From assembly GCF_004001045.1 (NCBI RefSeq), contig NZ_BIMK01000038.1:1-64000 (forward strand): 64,000 nt of DNA. Direction: 5' to 3'. Shown in pieces: positions 1-8,191 of this stretch. The notes below the pieces were generated by a model that worked only from the letters and a program-made list of their open reading frames with translations, did no database searches and had not been told where the DNA came from. Origin of the DNA: Paenibacillus chibensis. GTDB lineage: Bacteria; Bacillota; Bacilli; Paenibacillales; Paenibacillaceae. Position 1 is the first letter of the stretch. Every line of letters starts with the position of its first letter. Made by a program: the position numbers and the translations under genes.

Positions 1-364
1 GTGAGAACCCATTATTTGTAGGCCGACCGCTTAGCGTACGAATCTTTCCTCCAATCGCAGTTGCCTTATCCATGGGTATAAACTCGGGGACAAAGTTTAT
101 GCTTCCGATGCCAGCTTTCTGTTGGGAAACTATGTGGCTGACTGACTGAGATTACTAGATCTTTATAAACTATGGGATCGCTTATATTCGAGGCGTTGAG
201 TACTGCAAAGAGATGAGTTGAAATAAAATATATTATATTTCTACCTGGGATGTAAGGCGAAAGTTATGCTAGAACTGAGCAAATCATCGCTACGGAAGAC
301 AATCGTTTTCTTTGGATGCATGGCGTAAAGGAAGTGAGAAGGATGATTCAACGAGGAGGATTGT
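1..364. other. Left-edge region without a recognisable gene
   Basis: No gene can be named here. A + strand frame is open from the window edge to a TGA at 147-149 (48 codons), and a - strand frame could start at an ATG at 73 and run off the left edge, but neither has a convincing ribosome site or a family I recognise. Bases 150-260 are AT-rich. A 20-codon ATG frame (266-328) lies just before the exporter gene and may be chance. A strong GAGGAGGA ribosome site at 353-360 belongs to the next gene. Confidence 0.4.
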
Positions 365-1843
365 ATGGAAAATGAAGTGGTGGAACCAAAGCAGAAGCTA
401 AAGCTCTTGGCGCAGGTCGGCTTGTTGATGGGACCGTTTTTGTCGATGATGGACAGCAATATCGTGAACGTGGCACTCCCTGATATCGCCAAGGGTTTGA
501 GCAGCAACTTGACAGATGCACAGTGGATTGTTTCCGGCTATATGCTTGCGCTGGCTGCTTGCTTGGCAGTGAGCGCCTATTTGGCCAAACGCTTCGGTAC
601 GTTGTATGTGTACCGTATTTGTTTGCTCGGCTTTACGGCAGGCTCCGCTTTTGGCGCATTGTCCACGTCGATGAGCATGCTGATCATCGCCCGGATTGTA
701 CAAGGATTATTGGGAGCTCCATTGATCCCTCTGGCGATGAGTATGATTTTTGGTGGAGGAGAGAAGAGCAACAACCAAGATATCCCGCCTGTGCTCGGGA
801 TGATGCTCTTTTTCGCACCTGCGATCGGCCCGACGATCGGTGGCGTCTTTCTCCATTATTTCGACTGGTCATCCGTATTCTGGATCAACGTTCCAATTGG
901 TCTGCTCGGTTTCCTGTTCATCTTCTCCATGCCCAAGCCAATGTATCATGCAGGCGACCCGTCCGTACGTTTCGATCCGCTTGGATTGATTCTCTTGTCC
1001 GGTGGCTTGACGCTGGGGGTGTTTGGTTCCTCTCGTGGCCCGATCGACGGTTGGGCTGCGGGTCAGTGCTGGCCTTACTGGGCAGGCGGCGCTCTACTGC
1101 TAGTGCTTTATGTCGCGTGGGCTGCCAAGAAAAAGAACCCGGCGGTCGATTTGAAGCTGTTACGCAGCGGTTATACCGCGTTGTCAATCATGTTGTGCGC
1201 GTTGACGTCGGTCATTATGTTTTCCATGATTGTGATTATTCCGCTCTTTATGGAGAACGTTCAGGGCAAGTCACCGTTGACCGCTGGTCTCACCATCTTC
1301 CCGCAAGCGCTGATCACGGGGATGGGTACGGTAATTGGTGGGCAATTCTCCAAACGATATGGCGTTCGAGTCAGCACCGTCGTCGGGTTGACATTTTTGA
1401 CGATCGGGTCCGCTTTGCTTCTTGTAATAAACCAGAATTCAGCTAGCTGGTTGATCGCCATTCTTCTGCTGTTCCGGGGACTTGGCATCGGCTTGGTTAT
1501 CCAACCATTGTTGAGCGCGATTTTGCAAGGTTTGAATGAGAAGGAAAATGCGGATGCCAATACGCTATTCAACATCTCCGAGCGGATCGGCGGTGCAGCC
1601 GGTGTGGCCTTGGTTATTACCTATCTGCAGGCTCGGCTGCAGGTCCGTCTGGATGATGCGAAGCATACAGGTGGCAGCCCGCAGGATGTGATGAAAAATG
1701 CAGAGGTGATCGGTTTTCATGATACGTTCCTCTTGCTAACATTCCTTGCTTTCATCGGATTGTTGGCTGCGGTAATCTTTCTGCGTAAAAAAGCCTGGAA
1801 CTCGGTCGCGGATTCGACTTTATCCCAGACGACCGGTAAATAG
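365..1843 (+). CDS. DHA2-family (EmrB/QacA type) MFS drug exporter
   Basis: A 492-residue integral membrane protein, the usual length for the 14-helix DHA2 branch of the major facilitator superfamily, which exports drugs and other lipophilic compounds using the proton gradient. The first helix carries the DHA2 signature around residues 25-40 (MMDSNIVNVALPDI), and helix 4 has the RIVQGLLGAPLIPLAMS stretch. The ATG follows GAGGAGGA at 353-360. It is a single-gene unit closed by a terminator. No regulator gene is visible next to it; one may lie left of the window. The substrate cannot be read from sequence. Confidence 0.88.
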   Translation: MENEVVEPKQKLKLLAQVGLLMGPFLSMMDSNIVNVALPDIAKGLSSNLTDAQWIVSGYMLALAACLAVSAYLAKRFGTLYVYRICLLGFTAGSAFGALSTSMSMLIIARIVQGLLGAPLIPLAMSMIFGGGEKSNNQDIPPVLGMMLFFAPAIGPTIGGVFLHYFDWSSVFWINVPIGLLGFLFIFSMPKPMYHAGDPSVRFDPLGLILLSGGLTLGVFGSSRGPIDGWAAGQCWPYWAGGALLLVLYVAWAAKKKNPAVDLKLLRSGYTALSIMLCALTSVIMFSMIVIIPLFMENVQGKSPLTAGLTIFPQALITGMGTVIGGQFSKRYGVRVSTVVGLTFLTIGSALLLVINQNSASWLIAILLLFRGLGIGLVIQPLLSAILQGLNEKENADANTLFNISERIGGAAGVALVITYLQARLQVRLDDAKHTGGSPQDVMKNAEVIGFHDTFLLLTFLAFIGLLAAVIFLRKKAWNSVADSTLSQTTGK

Positions 1844-1852
1844 GCATGAATG

Positions 1853-1895
1853 AACAAAGGCTACTCTCGCAGGAGAATAGCCTTTGTTTTTGTTT
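1853..1895 (+). terminator. Rho-independent terminator after the DHA2 exporter
   Basis: An imperfect inverted repeat with arms AACAAAGGCTACTCTC and GAGAATAGCCTTTGTT is followed by a T-rich run. It begins 10 bases after the exporter stop codon. Confidence 0.85.
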
Positions 1896-1992
1896 GAGGG
1901 TATTTAACGTCCATTATGAATACCTTCATGAACAACTTTTGAGTCAGCGATCCATCAGGAGATTCTGGTCTGAAGAACGCATTCGCTAAAAT

Positions 1993-2904
1993 CTACAACA
2001 GAGGCAGAATCTCTTCCCATACGACATCCAAAATCCCCTGCATATCATCTTCCTCGCTGTTGATAGCAATGACTGCCTCTTTGCCGGGAATCACCACGCA
2101 CAGCTGTCCGCGTGCACCATCGGCGCGGTAGGCGTCATGACGGCACATCCAGAACTGGCAGCCATACCCCTGGCTCCAATCCGGACCGCCTTCATTGTCG
2201 ATCTGCTTGCAGGTCACAAAGTCGATCCATTCCGCGGGTACCAGCTGTCGTCCGTTCCACTGCCCTTTTTGCAAAAGCAGCTGGCCGAAACGGCTGAGCT
2301 CTTCATTGCTGATGGAAAGCCCTGCGCATCCAAGCGTCACGCCAAGCGGGGAAGTTTCCCAGCTGACGTCGTGTATGCCGAGCGGCTCGAACAGGCGCGG
2401 CGTCAGATAATCCTTTACCGTTTGCCCGACTGCAGCCTGCACCATTGCCGAAATGACGAACGTATCGCCGCTGCTGTAAGTGAAGGTCGTTCCCGGAATC
2501 CGGTCCAGCGGAAGGGACATATAGTATTTCACCCAGTCCTTCTCCTCCAGCGAGGCTCGTTCCTCGGCCCAGAGGGGAGGGGAGTCATGCCCCGTGGACA
2601 TGCGCAGCAGGTTGTACAGCGTAATTTCACCAGGACGAAGCGCGGGCTCGACTTTGTCGTTCTCCGGTGCATAAGCAGGGAAAAAGTCCTTCAGCTTGGA
2701 TTGAAGGGACAACTTGCCCTCCTGAATGGCCAAGCCTACGGCCATGCACGTAAACGATTTGCTGATCGAATGCTGCAAGCGACGTTCATCCCCCGCAAGA
2801 TCCCAGTGCGCGGCCTGCTCGCCATGCTGCAGAACCCGTGCGGACAGCACGTTTAATCCTCGATCGGAGAAGCCGCGGACGAACCCGTTCAATGATATCG
2901 ACAT
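1993..2904 (-). CDS. Serine beta-lactamase-fold protein (class C / esterase-like)
   Basis: A 303-residue soluble protein of the beta-lactamase/transpeptidase-like family (PF00144). The SxxK nucleophile motif is S46-I-S-K49, a YSS triplet in YSSGDTF stands in for the usual YxN, and a GARGQ stretch near the C-terminus matches the region of the third motif. Such proteins hydrolyse esters, D-amino-acid peptides or occasionally beta-lactams. No signal peptide or membrane helix is seen, so a cytoplasmic esterase or peptidase is more likely than a resistance enzyme. The start at 2904 is chosen because AGAAGGAA lies just upstream; an in-frame ATG at 2973 would add 23 residues of unlikely sequence. 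It diverges from the sugar locus. Confidence 0.8.
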   Translation of the reverse strand: MSISLNGFVRGFSDRGLNVLSARVLQHGEQAAHWDLAGDERRLQHSISKSFTCMAVGLAIQEGKLSLQSKLKDFFPAYAPENDKVEPALRPGEITLYNLLRMSTGHDSPPLWAEERASLEEKDWVKYYMSLPLDRIPGTTFTYSSGDTFVISAMVQAAVGQTVKDYLTPRLFEPLGIHDVSWETSPLGVTLGCAGLSISNEELSRFGQLLLQKGQWNGRQLVPAEWIDFVTCKQIDNEGGPDWSQGYGCQFWMCRHDAYRADGARGQLCVVIPGKEAVIAINSEEDDMQGILDVVWEEILPLL

Positions 2905-3035
2905 GGAATATTCCTTCTTTCTATCGTTCTCGTTTGAAGTATCCTTGTTGCATTTCATCCGGAGCCGGGACAATCACCTATAATCCTTTACCGGTTCGAA
3001 CCTTCGGTGTGGAGCTTCCAAAATCCTGTCTAGTA

Positions 3036-3045
3036 GAAACGTTTC
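3036..3045. promoter_or_regulatory. LacI/CcpA-type operator 1 (GAAACGTTTC)
   Basis: Perfect 10-bp palindrome GAAACGTTTC between the beta-lactamase-fold gene and the sugar operon. The central CG and the A/T-rich flanks are typical of LacI-family operators; a CcpA CRE would need two mismatches. Two related sites follow at 3239 and 3384. Confidence 0.6.
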
Positions 3046-3203
3046 CATGATTTTCTTCAAACTCGAATGTATTACAGAAGCCTCCGCACTGTCAAATCGC
3101 GACACAGAGGCGGTTATTAAGCTACTAAATGGGATTAAATGGAGTATTTATTGCAAAAAAATGAACATCGTTAACGGCTTTACGTCATTTTTACATTTGA
3201 TAG

Positions 3204-3232
3204 TTGACACCGGTTGTTAACAGGATTATGAT
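3204..3232 (+). promoter_or_regulatory. Sigma-A promoter of the glycan operon
   Basis: The -35 TTGACA (3204-3209) and -10 TATGAT (3227-3232) are separated by exactly 17 bases, close to the ideal vegetative promoter. Transcription should start near 3239, inside the second operator, giving a leader of about 240 bases before the esterase gene. Confidence 0.8.
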
Positions 3233-3238
3233 GTTATC

Positions 3239-3248
3239 GAAACGATTC
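3239..3248. promoter_or_regulatory. Operator 2 (GAAACGATTC) at the transcription start
   Basis: GAAACGATTC differs by one base from the perfect palindromes at 3036 and 3384. It starts seven bases after the -10 box, so a repressor bound here would block initiation. Confidence 0.55.
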
Positions 3249-3383
3249 GAATGAATCGCTTACAAGAGTCGAGATTGAATCCTATTTTCTATATCATTTC
3301 ATGCTTTGCATAAGCTGGAAAGCCCTGCATGATAAGCTCTGAAGCCAATTCCGGAAATTGATTGCTCTTTTTTGGGAATTAAA

Positions 3384-3393
3384 GAAACGTTTC
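3384..3393. promoter_or_regulatory. Operator 3 (GAAACGTTTC) in the leader
   Basis: Second perfect copy of GAAACGTTTC, about 145 bp into the transcribed leader of the operon. It could act as a roadblock or pair with the upstream sites by looping. Confidence 0.6.
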
Positions 3394-3477
3394 GTTTCAT
3401 TCTTGGGCTTCGATGGTATATATGTGCAACAGCTTATCGTGCAGTCTGTAAAATGCTCGAAATGAAAGGGGTTACAT

Positions 3478-4236
3478 ATGGCGCATATCACGATAGACAC
3501 CGGATCGCCTACTTTGCGAATGACAACCCATATCCATGTGATATCCCCCGTCGATACCGGACAGCCGACCAGCAGCACGCTTTATCTGCTGCACGGCGCG
3601 GGCGATAACGCGAGCACCTGGCATCGCCTGACCACGATTGAGCTGTACGCAGCCAAGTATGGCTGCACGGTCATTATGCCTGAAGTGAATCGGAGCTATT
3701 ACACGGATATGGAGTATGGCCTCGATTATTTTTACTATGTGACCCAGGAGCTTCCCGGAATCGTGCAGCGACTGTTCCGGCTAAACGACGATCCCGAACG
3801 TACTTTTGTCGCTGGCTTGTCCATGGGAGGCTACGGCGCGCTGAAGGCGGCGCTTACATTCCCCGGAAAATACGCCAAAGCCGTATCGTTGTCCGGAGTC
3901 ACCGATATCCAGCAGCGTCTTCGCGATCCGAACATGGAAACGGGAATGGCGAAGGAGATGCAGGCGGTGTTCGGAACGGCGCTTCAGGTCAAGCCGGATC
4001 AGGATTTATACTCGCTAGCTGCGAAACGTATCGACGAAGGGGGGCCTCTCCCTCCGGTGCTTTGCTGCTGCGGAACCGAGGATCCTTTTATCGGGATGAA
4101 CCGCGAGTTTGCCGAGTACATGCGAAAGACGCCGTTTGACTTCAAGTACGTGGAAGGCCCCGGAACGCATGAATGGCTGTTTTGGGAGAAGCATTTGAAG
4201 ACGGCTTTCGACTTTCTGTTTGACGAAAAGAATTAA
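3478..4236 (+). CDS. Alpha/beta-hydrolase esterase (EstA / esterase D-like)
   Basis: A 252-residue cytoplasmic alpha/beta hydrolase of the putative esterase family (PF00756). The nucleophile elbow is GLSMGG with S115; the acid is probably the Asp of CGTEDPF and the base the His of GTHEW near the C-terminus. Relatives hydrolyse short acyl esters such as tributyrin, feruloyl or acetyl-sugar esters. It is the first gene of a sugar-uptake operon, six bases before the permease GTG/TTG region, so removing acyl groups from imported oligosaccharides is a reasonable inference. The ATG follows AAAGGGG with good spacing. The acyl substrate is unknown. Confidence 0.82.
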   Translation: MAHITIDTGSPTLRMTTHIHVISPVDTGQPTSSTLYLLHGAGDNASTWHRLTTIELYAAKYGCTVIMPEVNRSYYTDMEYGLDYFYYVTQELPGIVQRLFRLNDDPERTFVAGLSMGGYGALKAALTFPGKYAKAVSLSGVTDIQQRLRDPNMETGMAKEMQAVFGTALQVKPDQDLYSLAAKRIDEGGPLPPVLCCCGTEDPFIGMNREFAEYMRKTPFDFKYVEGPGTHEWLFWEKHLKTAFDFLFDEKN

Positions 4237-4256
4237 GTAGAGTGAGGCGATGCAAA

Positions 4257-5213
4257 TTGAAACCCGCAGCCTTAGGGCCTGACAAAAAATTACGAGTGCG
4301 CTCCGCGACTCCCTGGTACAAGGAAATCTGGAAGCACCGGATGACCTACACCCTGCTGATCCCCGGTCTAATCTGGTTGATCTTGTTTGCTTACCTGCCG
4401 ATGGGCGGACTATCACTGGCGTTCAAGCATTACAAGGCCAATGAGGGCATTTGGGGCAGCCCATGGGTCGGATTCGAAAACTTCAAATACGTGTTTCGCG
4501 ATCCTACCTTCGCGCAGGCCGTATGGAGAACGCTGTACATCAACATCATCAAGCTGATCATTACATTCCCGTTCCCGATCCTGTTGGCACTGCTGCTGAA
4601 CGAGCTTCGGATGCGCAAGACGAAGAAGCTGTTCCAAACCGTATTTACGTTCCCGCAGTTTTTGTCCTGGATCATCGTTTCCGGAATTGTCATCAACGTT
4701 CTTTCCTATGACGGACTTCTGAACAGCACATTGCAGCTGGTCGGACTTCCGACGATTAACTTCTTGGGTTCGGAAAAAATGTTCCTGCCGATGCTGATTC
4801 TCACCGATGTCTGGAAGTCGACCGGATGGGGCGCGATCATCTTCCTCGCAGCCATTTCGGGAATCGACCAGGACCAGTATGAATCGGCGCAGATCGATGG
4901 CGCGTCACGCATGCAGCAAATTTTCAAAATTACGCTGCCGAACATTTTACCGACCGTGACCGTCATGTTCATTCTCAATGTGGGCGGCTTGATGTCCGCA
5001 GGCTTCGACCAGATCTTCAACTTGGCGAACGCCGCCACGCAAAACGTTTCCCAGGTGCTCGACGTGTACATCTACCGCATTACGTTCCAGTCCTCGACGG
5101 ATTTCTCGTTCTCAACCGCCGTCAGCTTGTTCCGTTCCCTGGTGAACATGGTTCTGCTGCTGGCCGCTGACCGAGTGGCAAAACTGATGGGCGGAGACGG
5201 CTTGTTCCGCTAG
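4257..5213 (+). CDS. Carbohydrate ABC permease, LplB/YteP type
   Basis: Inner-membrane subunit (about 318 residues) of a CUT1-type sugar importer, six predicted helices. The cytoplasmic EAA loop that docks the ATPase is visible as SAQIDGASRMQQIFKITLP. The family (B. subtilis LplB, YteP) takes up oligosaccharides from polysaccharide breakdown together with the next two genes. I prefer a TTG start at 4257, preceded by GTGAGG; a GTG at 4242 would add five residues and overlap the ribosome site. No ATPase gene is present in the operon, so a shared MsmX-like ATPase elsewhere is expected. Confidence 0.85.
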   Translation: MKPAALGPDKKLRVRSATPWYKEIWKHRMTYTLLIPGLIWLILFAYLPMGGLSLAFKHYKANEGIWGSPWVGFENFKYVFRDPTFAQAVWRTLYINIIKLIITFPFPILLALLLNELRMRKTKKLFQTVFTFPQFLSWIIVSGIVINVLSYDGLLNSTLQLVGLPTINFLGSEKMFLPMLILTDVWKSTGWGAIIFLAAISGIDQDQYESAQIDGASRMQQIFKITLPNILPTVTVMFILNVGGLMSAGFDQIFNLANAATQNVSQVLDVYIYRITFQSSTDFSFSTAVSLFRSLVNMVLLLAADRVAKLMGGDGLFR

Positions 5214-5231
5214 GAAAGGAGTGAATAACAG

Positions 5232-6134
5232 ATGAGTACCGCTACTGCAAAAAGGCATAAATACCGGATCGGCAAAATGACGTTTCTCGATTACACTTTG
5301 CTGGTCGTCCTGATTATCTTGTCCTTGATGATTCTGATCCCGTTCATCAACGTTATCGCGATTTCGTTCGCTTCGCAAAAGGAATACGCCGATAACCCGA
5401 TGATGCTGTTCCCCAAACATCCGACGCTGGACGCTTATAAGGCATTGTTCAATGACGGAAGGATTCTGACGGGCTTCTGGAACACGCTCAAAATACTGGT
5501 CGTCGGGCTGCCGCTCAGCTTGTTCCTGACAAGCACGATGGCATACGGCCTCAGCCGCGACAAGTTTCCGGGCAAGAAGATCATCTTTTTCCTGGTCCTG
5601 TTTACCATGATTTTTAATGGCGGTATCGTACCGCTGTACCTGGTCATGAAGTCGATTCATCTGACCAGCACCTTATGGTCCGTGATCCTGGTTGGAAGCT
5701 TCAGCGCCTTCAACATGATCCTGATGATGAACTATTTCCAAGGTCTGCCGGATTCCCTGATGGAATCCGCAAGGCTCGACGGGGCCGGAGAATGGAGAAT
5801 CCTGTTCTCCATCGTGCTGCCGCTGGCCGCGCCGATCATGGCAACCATTACGCTGTTCTACGGCGTCGCCTTCTGGAATGGATGGTACGATGCGATGATC
5901 TTCCTGCGAAAAGCAGATATGCTGCCGCTTCAAAACGTCCTAAGGACGATCATCGTCGAATCGTCGACCAACGTTTCGAACGCGTCCAGTGTGGACGCCC
6001 TCAACAAAACCGGCTTCTCGACGGGAATGAAAATGGCTTCGGTATTCGTATCGATGGTGCCGATCATGTGCTTCTTCCCGCTGCTGCAAAAGCATTTTGC
6101 CAAAGGGGTATTAACAGGGGCTATCAAAACCTGA
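5232..6134 (+). CDS. Carbohydrate ABC permease, YtcP/AraQ type
   Basis: The second membrane subunit (300 residues, six helices) of the same CUT1 importer. The EAA loop reads ESARLDGAGEWRILFSIVLP, and the C-terminus is the usual YtcP form ending in GVLTGAIKT. It follows the first permease by 18 bases with AGGAAAGGAG as ribosome site. Together with the preceding protein it should form the heterodimeric channel for an oligosaccharide. Confidence 0.87.
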   Translation: MSTATAKRHKYRIGKMTFLDYTLLVVLIILSLMILIPFINVIAISFASQKEYADNPMMLFPKHPTLDAYKALFNDGRILTGFWNTLKILVVGLPLSLFLTSTMAYGLSRDKFPGKKIIFFLVLFTMIFNGGIVPLYLVMKSIHLTSTLWSVILVGSFSAFNMILMMNYFQGLPDSLMESARLDGAGEWRILFSIVLPLAAPIMATITLFYGVAFWNGWYDAMIFLRKADMLPLQNVLRTIIVESSTNVSNASSVDALNKTGFSTGMKMASVFVSMVPIMCFFPLLQKHFAKGVLTGAIKT

Positions 6135-6188
6135 TTAATGCATAGATTTTTCATCCAAAAAAATCTGATCAAAACATGGGGGTAAAAC

Positions 6189-7787
6189 ATGAACACCAAA
6201 AAGCTGCTTAAACCTCTTCTGGCCGTCGCGCTGTCGGCGGTTATGGTGACGGTCACTGCCTGTTCGAAAGATTCGGCATCATCCGGCGGCAACGAAAAGG
6301 ACGCGGAAGGAAACTACAAGGACAAACTGAAAATCTCCGTCGCGCAGACGACCGAAGTGAAAGACGGCGTGCTGGACAATGAGTTCCACAAATACTGGAT
6401 GGACAAGTTCAACGTCGATTGGGATTACAACTATGTACAGTGGGATTCCTGGCCGGAAAAGCTCCGGCTGTGGATCAATTCCGGCGACCTGCCTGACGTG
6501 GCAAGCTGGAACTACGTGCACGGCGATTTCATGAACTACGTGGACCAAGGCCTCTTATACAAATTCCCGGATGACTGGAAGGAACGCTGGCCGAACATAG
6601 CGGCAGCCTACAAGCTGACAGGCCTTGGCGACAAGCTGGAAGAGCTGACCGGCGGAACTTACATTTTGCCGAAACCGGTATATTATCAAAACAAACCGGC
6701 AGATCCGCTCGTGAACCAAATCGGTGTCATCGCGCTGCGCAAGGACTGGGCGAAAGCCGTCGGCTTCGAGCTCAAGGACGCATACACGACAAGCGAGCTG
6801 ATGCATTACGCTGAACTGATCAAAGAGAAAGATCCAGGCAAACTGGGCTCCAAGCTGGTTCCGATGTCTTATAACGCGGACGACGCTTTGACGAACATCA
6901 TCATGGCCAACAGCGAGCACTCCCGCGTGGAATCCGCATTCTACAAAGGCGAAGACGGCAAGTTCCACTGGGGTCCGGCAGATCCTGAAACGCTGACCGG
7001 TCTGAAGGATATGCAAAAAGCGTACAAAGAAGGCCTCTTGAACCCTGAGTTCTACACTTGGAAAAACAACGAAGGCAGCGACAACTTCAGAGTCAAAGGT
7101 GTTGCCGGCATTATGTCCCTCGGCGGTCTGGCTTCGTACAGACAGGACCTGGATAAGAACATTCAGAAGAACCTGGGCGTTAGCAGCGACGATATGGTGC
7201 ACACGGCTATCGTTCTCGGCGACGACGGCAAGTACCGCAACCTCGAGCAGGTTAACTTCTGGTCGACTCTGATCTTCTCGCCGAACATCAGCAAAGAGAA
7301 GTTCGAGCGCATCATGGACATTCTCGATTACTCGACAAGCAAAGAAGGACAAATGCTCATCAACATGGGCTTTGAAGGAAAAGACTGGAAATATGACGAC
7401 AAGAACGAGCCTGTAAGCCTGCTTCCGGAAGGAACAACGCTCGAAGACAAATACCCTGCACGTTTTGAAGGCCTGTATGTGCTGGGCGACGACTTTAGTG
7501 TCGTGAACCCTGCGATCAAGAAGGAATACCGTGACCGTGCCGTGGAGCTTTTCCAAGATAAAGCCAAGCTCGGAAAAGAAGGCGGCAAGCTGGCAACCTA
7601 CGATTGGGACGTACAGCTGTATGATTCCAAAGCAAAAAGCCAAGCATCCTTCGATTACCAGAACGAATATGCGAACCTGATTCTTCAAAGCGGAGATCTG
7701 GAAGTGAACTGGAAGAAATGGGTACAAAGCAAGCAATCGCTCGTTCAACCGGTACTGGATGAGTTGAACAGCAAATTTGCCAAGTAA
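6189..7787 (+). CDS. Oligosaccharide-binding lipoprotein of the ABC importer
   Basis: A 532-residue extracellular solute-binding protein (family 1, LipO/YtcQ-like, longer than the ~430 residues of maltose-type proteins). The N-terminus has lysines, a hydrophobic stretch and the lipobox VTAC with Cys25, followed by a Ser/Gly linker, so it is a membrane-anchored lipoprotein. Many Trp and Tyr residues (for example WDYNYVQWDSWPEK) fit stacking against sugar rings. It comes third in the operon and ends at a terminator. Long family members of this kind usually bind oligosaccharides rather than monosaccharides. Confidence 0.88.
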   Translation: MNTKKLLKPLLAVALSAVMVTVTACSKDSASSGGNEKDAEGNYKDKLKISVAQTTEVKDGVLDNEFHKYWMDKFNVDWDYNYVQWDSWPEKLRLWINSGDLPDVASWNYVHGDFMNYVDQGLLYKFPDDWKERWPNIAAAYKLTGLGDKLEELTGGTYILPKPVYYQNKPADPLVNQIGVIALRKDWAKAVGFELKDAYTTSELMHYAELIKEKDPGKLGSKLVPMSYNADDALTNIIMANSEHSRVESAFYKGEDGKFHWGPADPETLTGLKDMQKAYKEGLLNPEFYTWKNNEGSDNFRVKGVAGIMSLGGLASYRQDLDKNIQKNLGVSSDDMVHTAIVLGDDGKYRNLEQVNFWSTLIFSPNISKEKFERIMDILDYSTSKEGQMLINMGFEGKDWKYDDKNEPVSLLPEGTTLEDKYPARFEGLYVLGDDFSVVNPAIKKEYRDRAVELFQDKAKLGKEGGKLATYDWDVQLYDSKAKSQASFDYQNEYANLILQSGDLEVNWKKWVQSKQSLVQPVLDELNSKFAK

Positions 7788-7842
7788 GGATACCGCTTCA
7801 AACGATTCCGACCGCAGGCTATGCCTTAAGGTCTGGATTCTA

Positions 7843-7887
7843 GGAACCCGGTGTGCAGCATAGAGTATGCAGCCGGGTTCTTCTCTT
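7843..7887 (+). terminator. Terminator-like hairpin after the binding protein
   Basis: Arms GAACCCGG and CCGGGTTC with additional inner pairing (TGCA/TGCA) are followed by TTCTCTT. The T-run is weak, so partial read-through into the glycosidase genes is likely; this is a common way to make more binding protein than enzyme. Confidence 0.65.
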
Positions 7888-8191
7888 CCAAGGTGGATTT
7901 CAGGTCCGGTTTTTATTGCTCATGACACCCGGGCCTAAAACCACATCGGAATGAGGATTCTTCTGAATGAGGAATTTGCACAAAAGATGAGGACTTTTTC
8001 CATGCAAAGCTCCCTGCTCCGATCCATTGATTTGCGGGCTTTGTGCAAGCTCCTGAGAAAGGAGAAAGAATGAGAGGGTGAAGGATAAGGCTCTTTGATT
8101 CGGGTAGGATGTACTTTCGGCATGGAGCCGAGCTGTTTAGAAGAGGTAACCGGTTCAAATCACTTTTTAGCAGGTTGTGGAGGGGAACTGT
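7888..8191. other. Intergenic stretch before the GH3 gene
   Basis: No gene or known RNA is recognised. Three copies of ATGAGGA occur within 7950-8000, and a short palindrome AACCGGTT lies at 8148-8155, but neither is strong enough to call. The stretch ends with the GTGGAGGGG ribosome site of the next gene. Confidence 0.35.

Noticed and set aside
6555..7748. 397-codon - strand frame opposite the binding lipoprotein
   Set aside because: Shadow frame with no domain; the + strand gene has signal peptide, lipobox and operon context.
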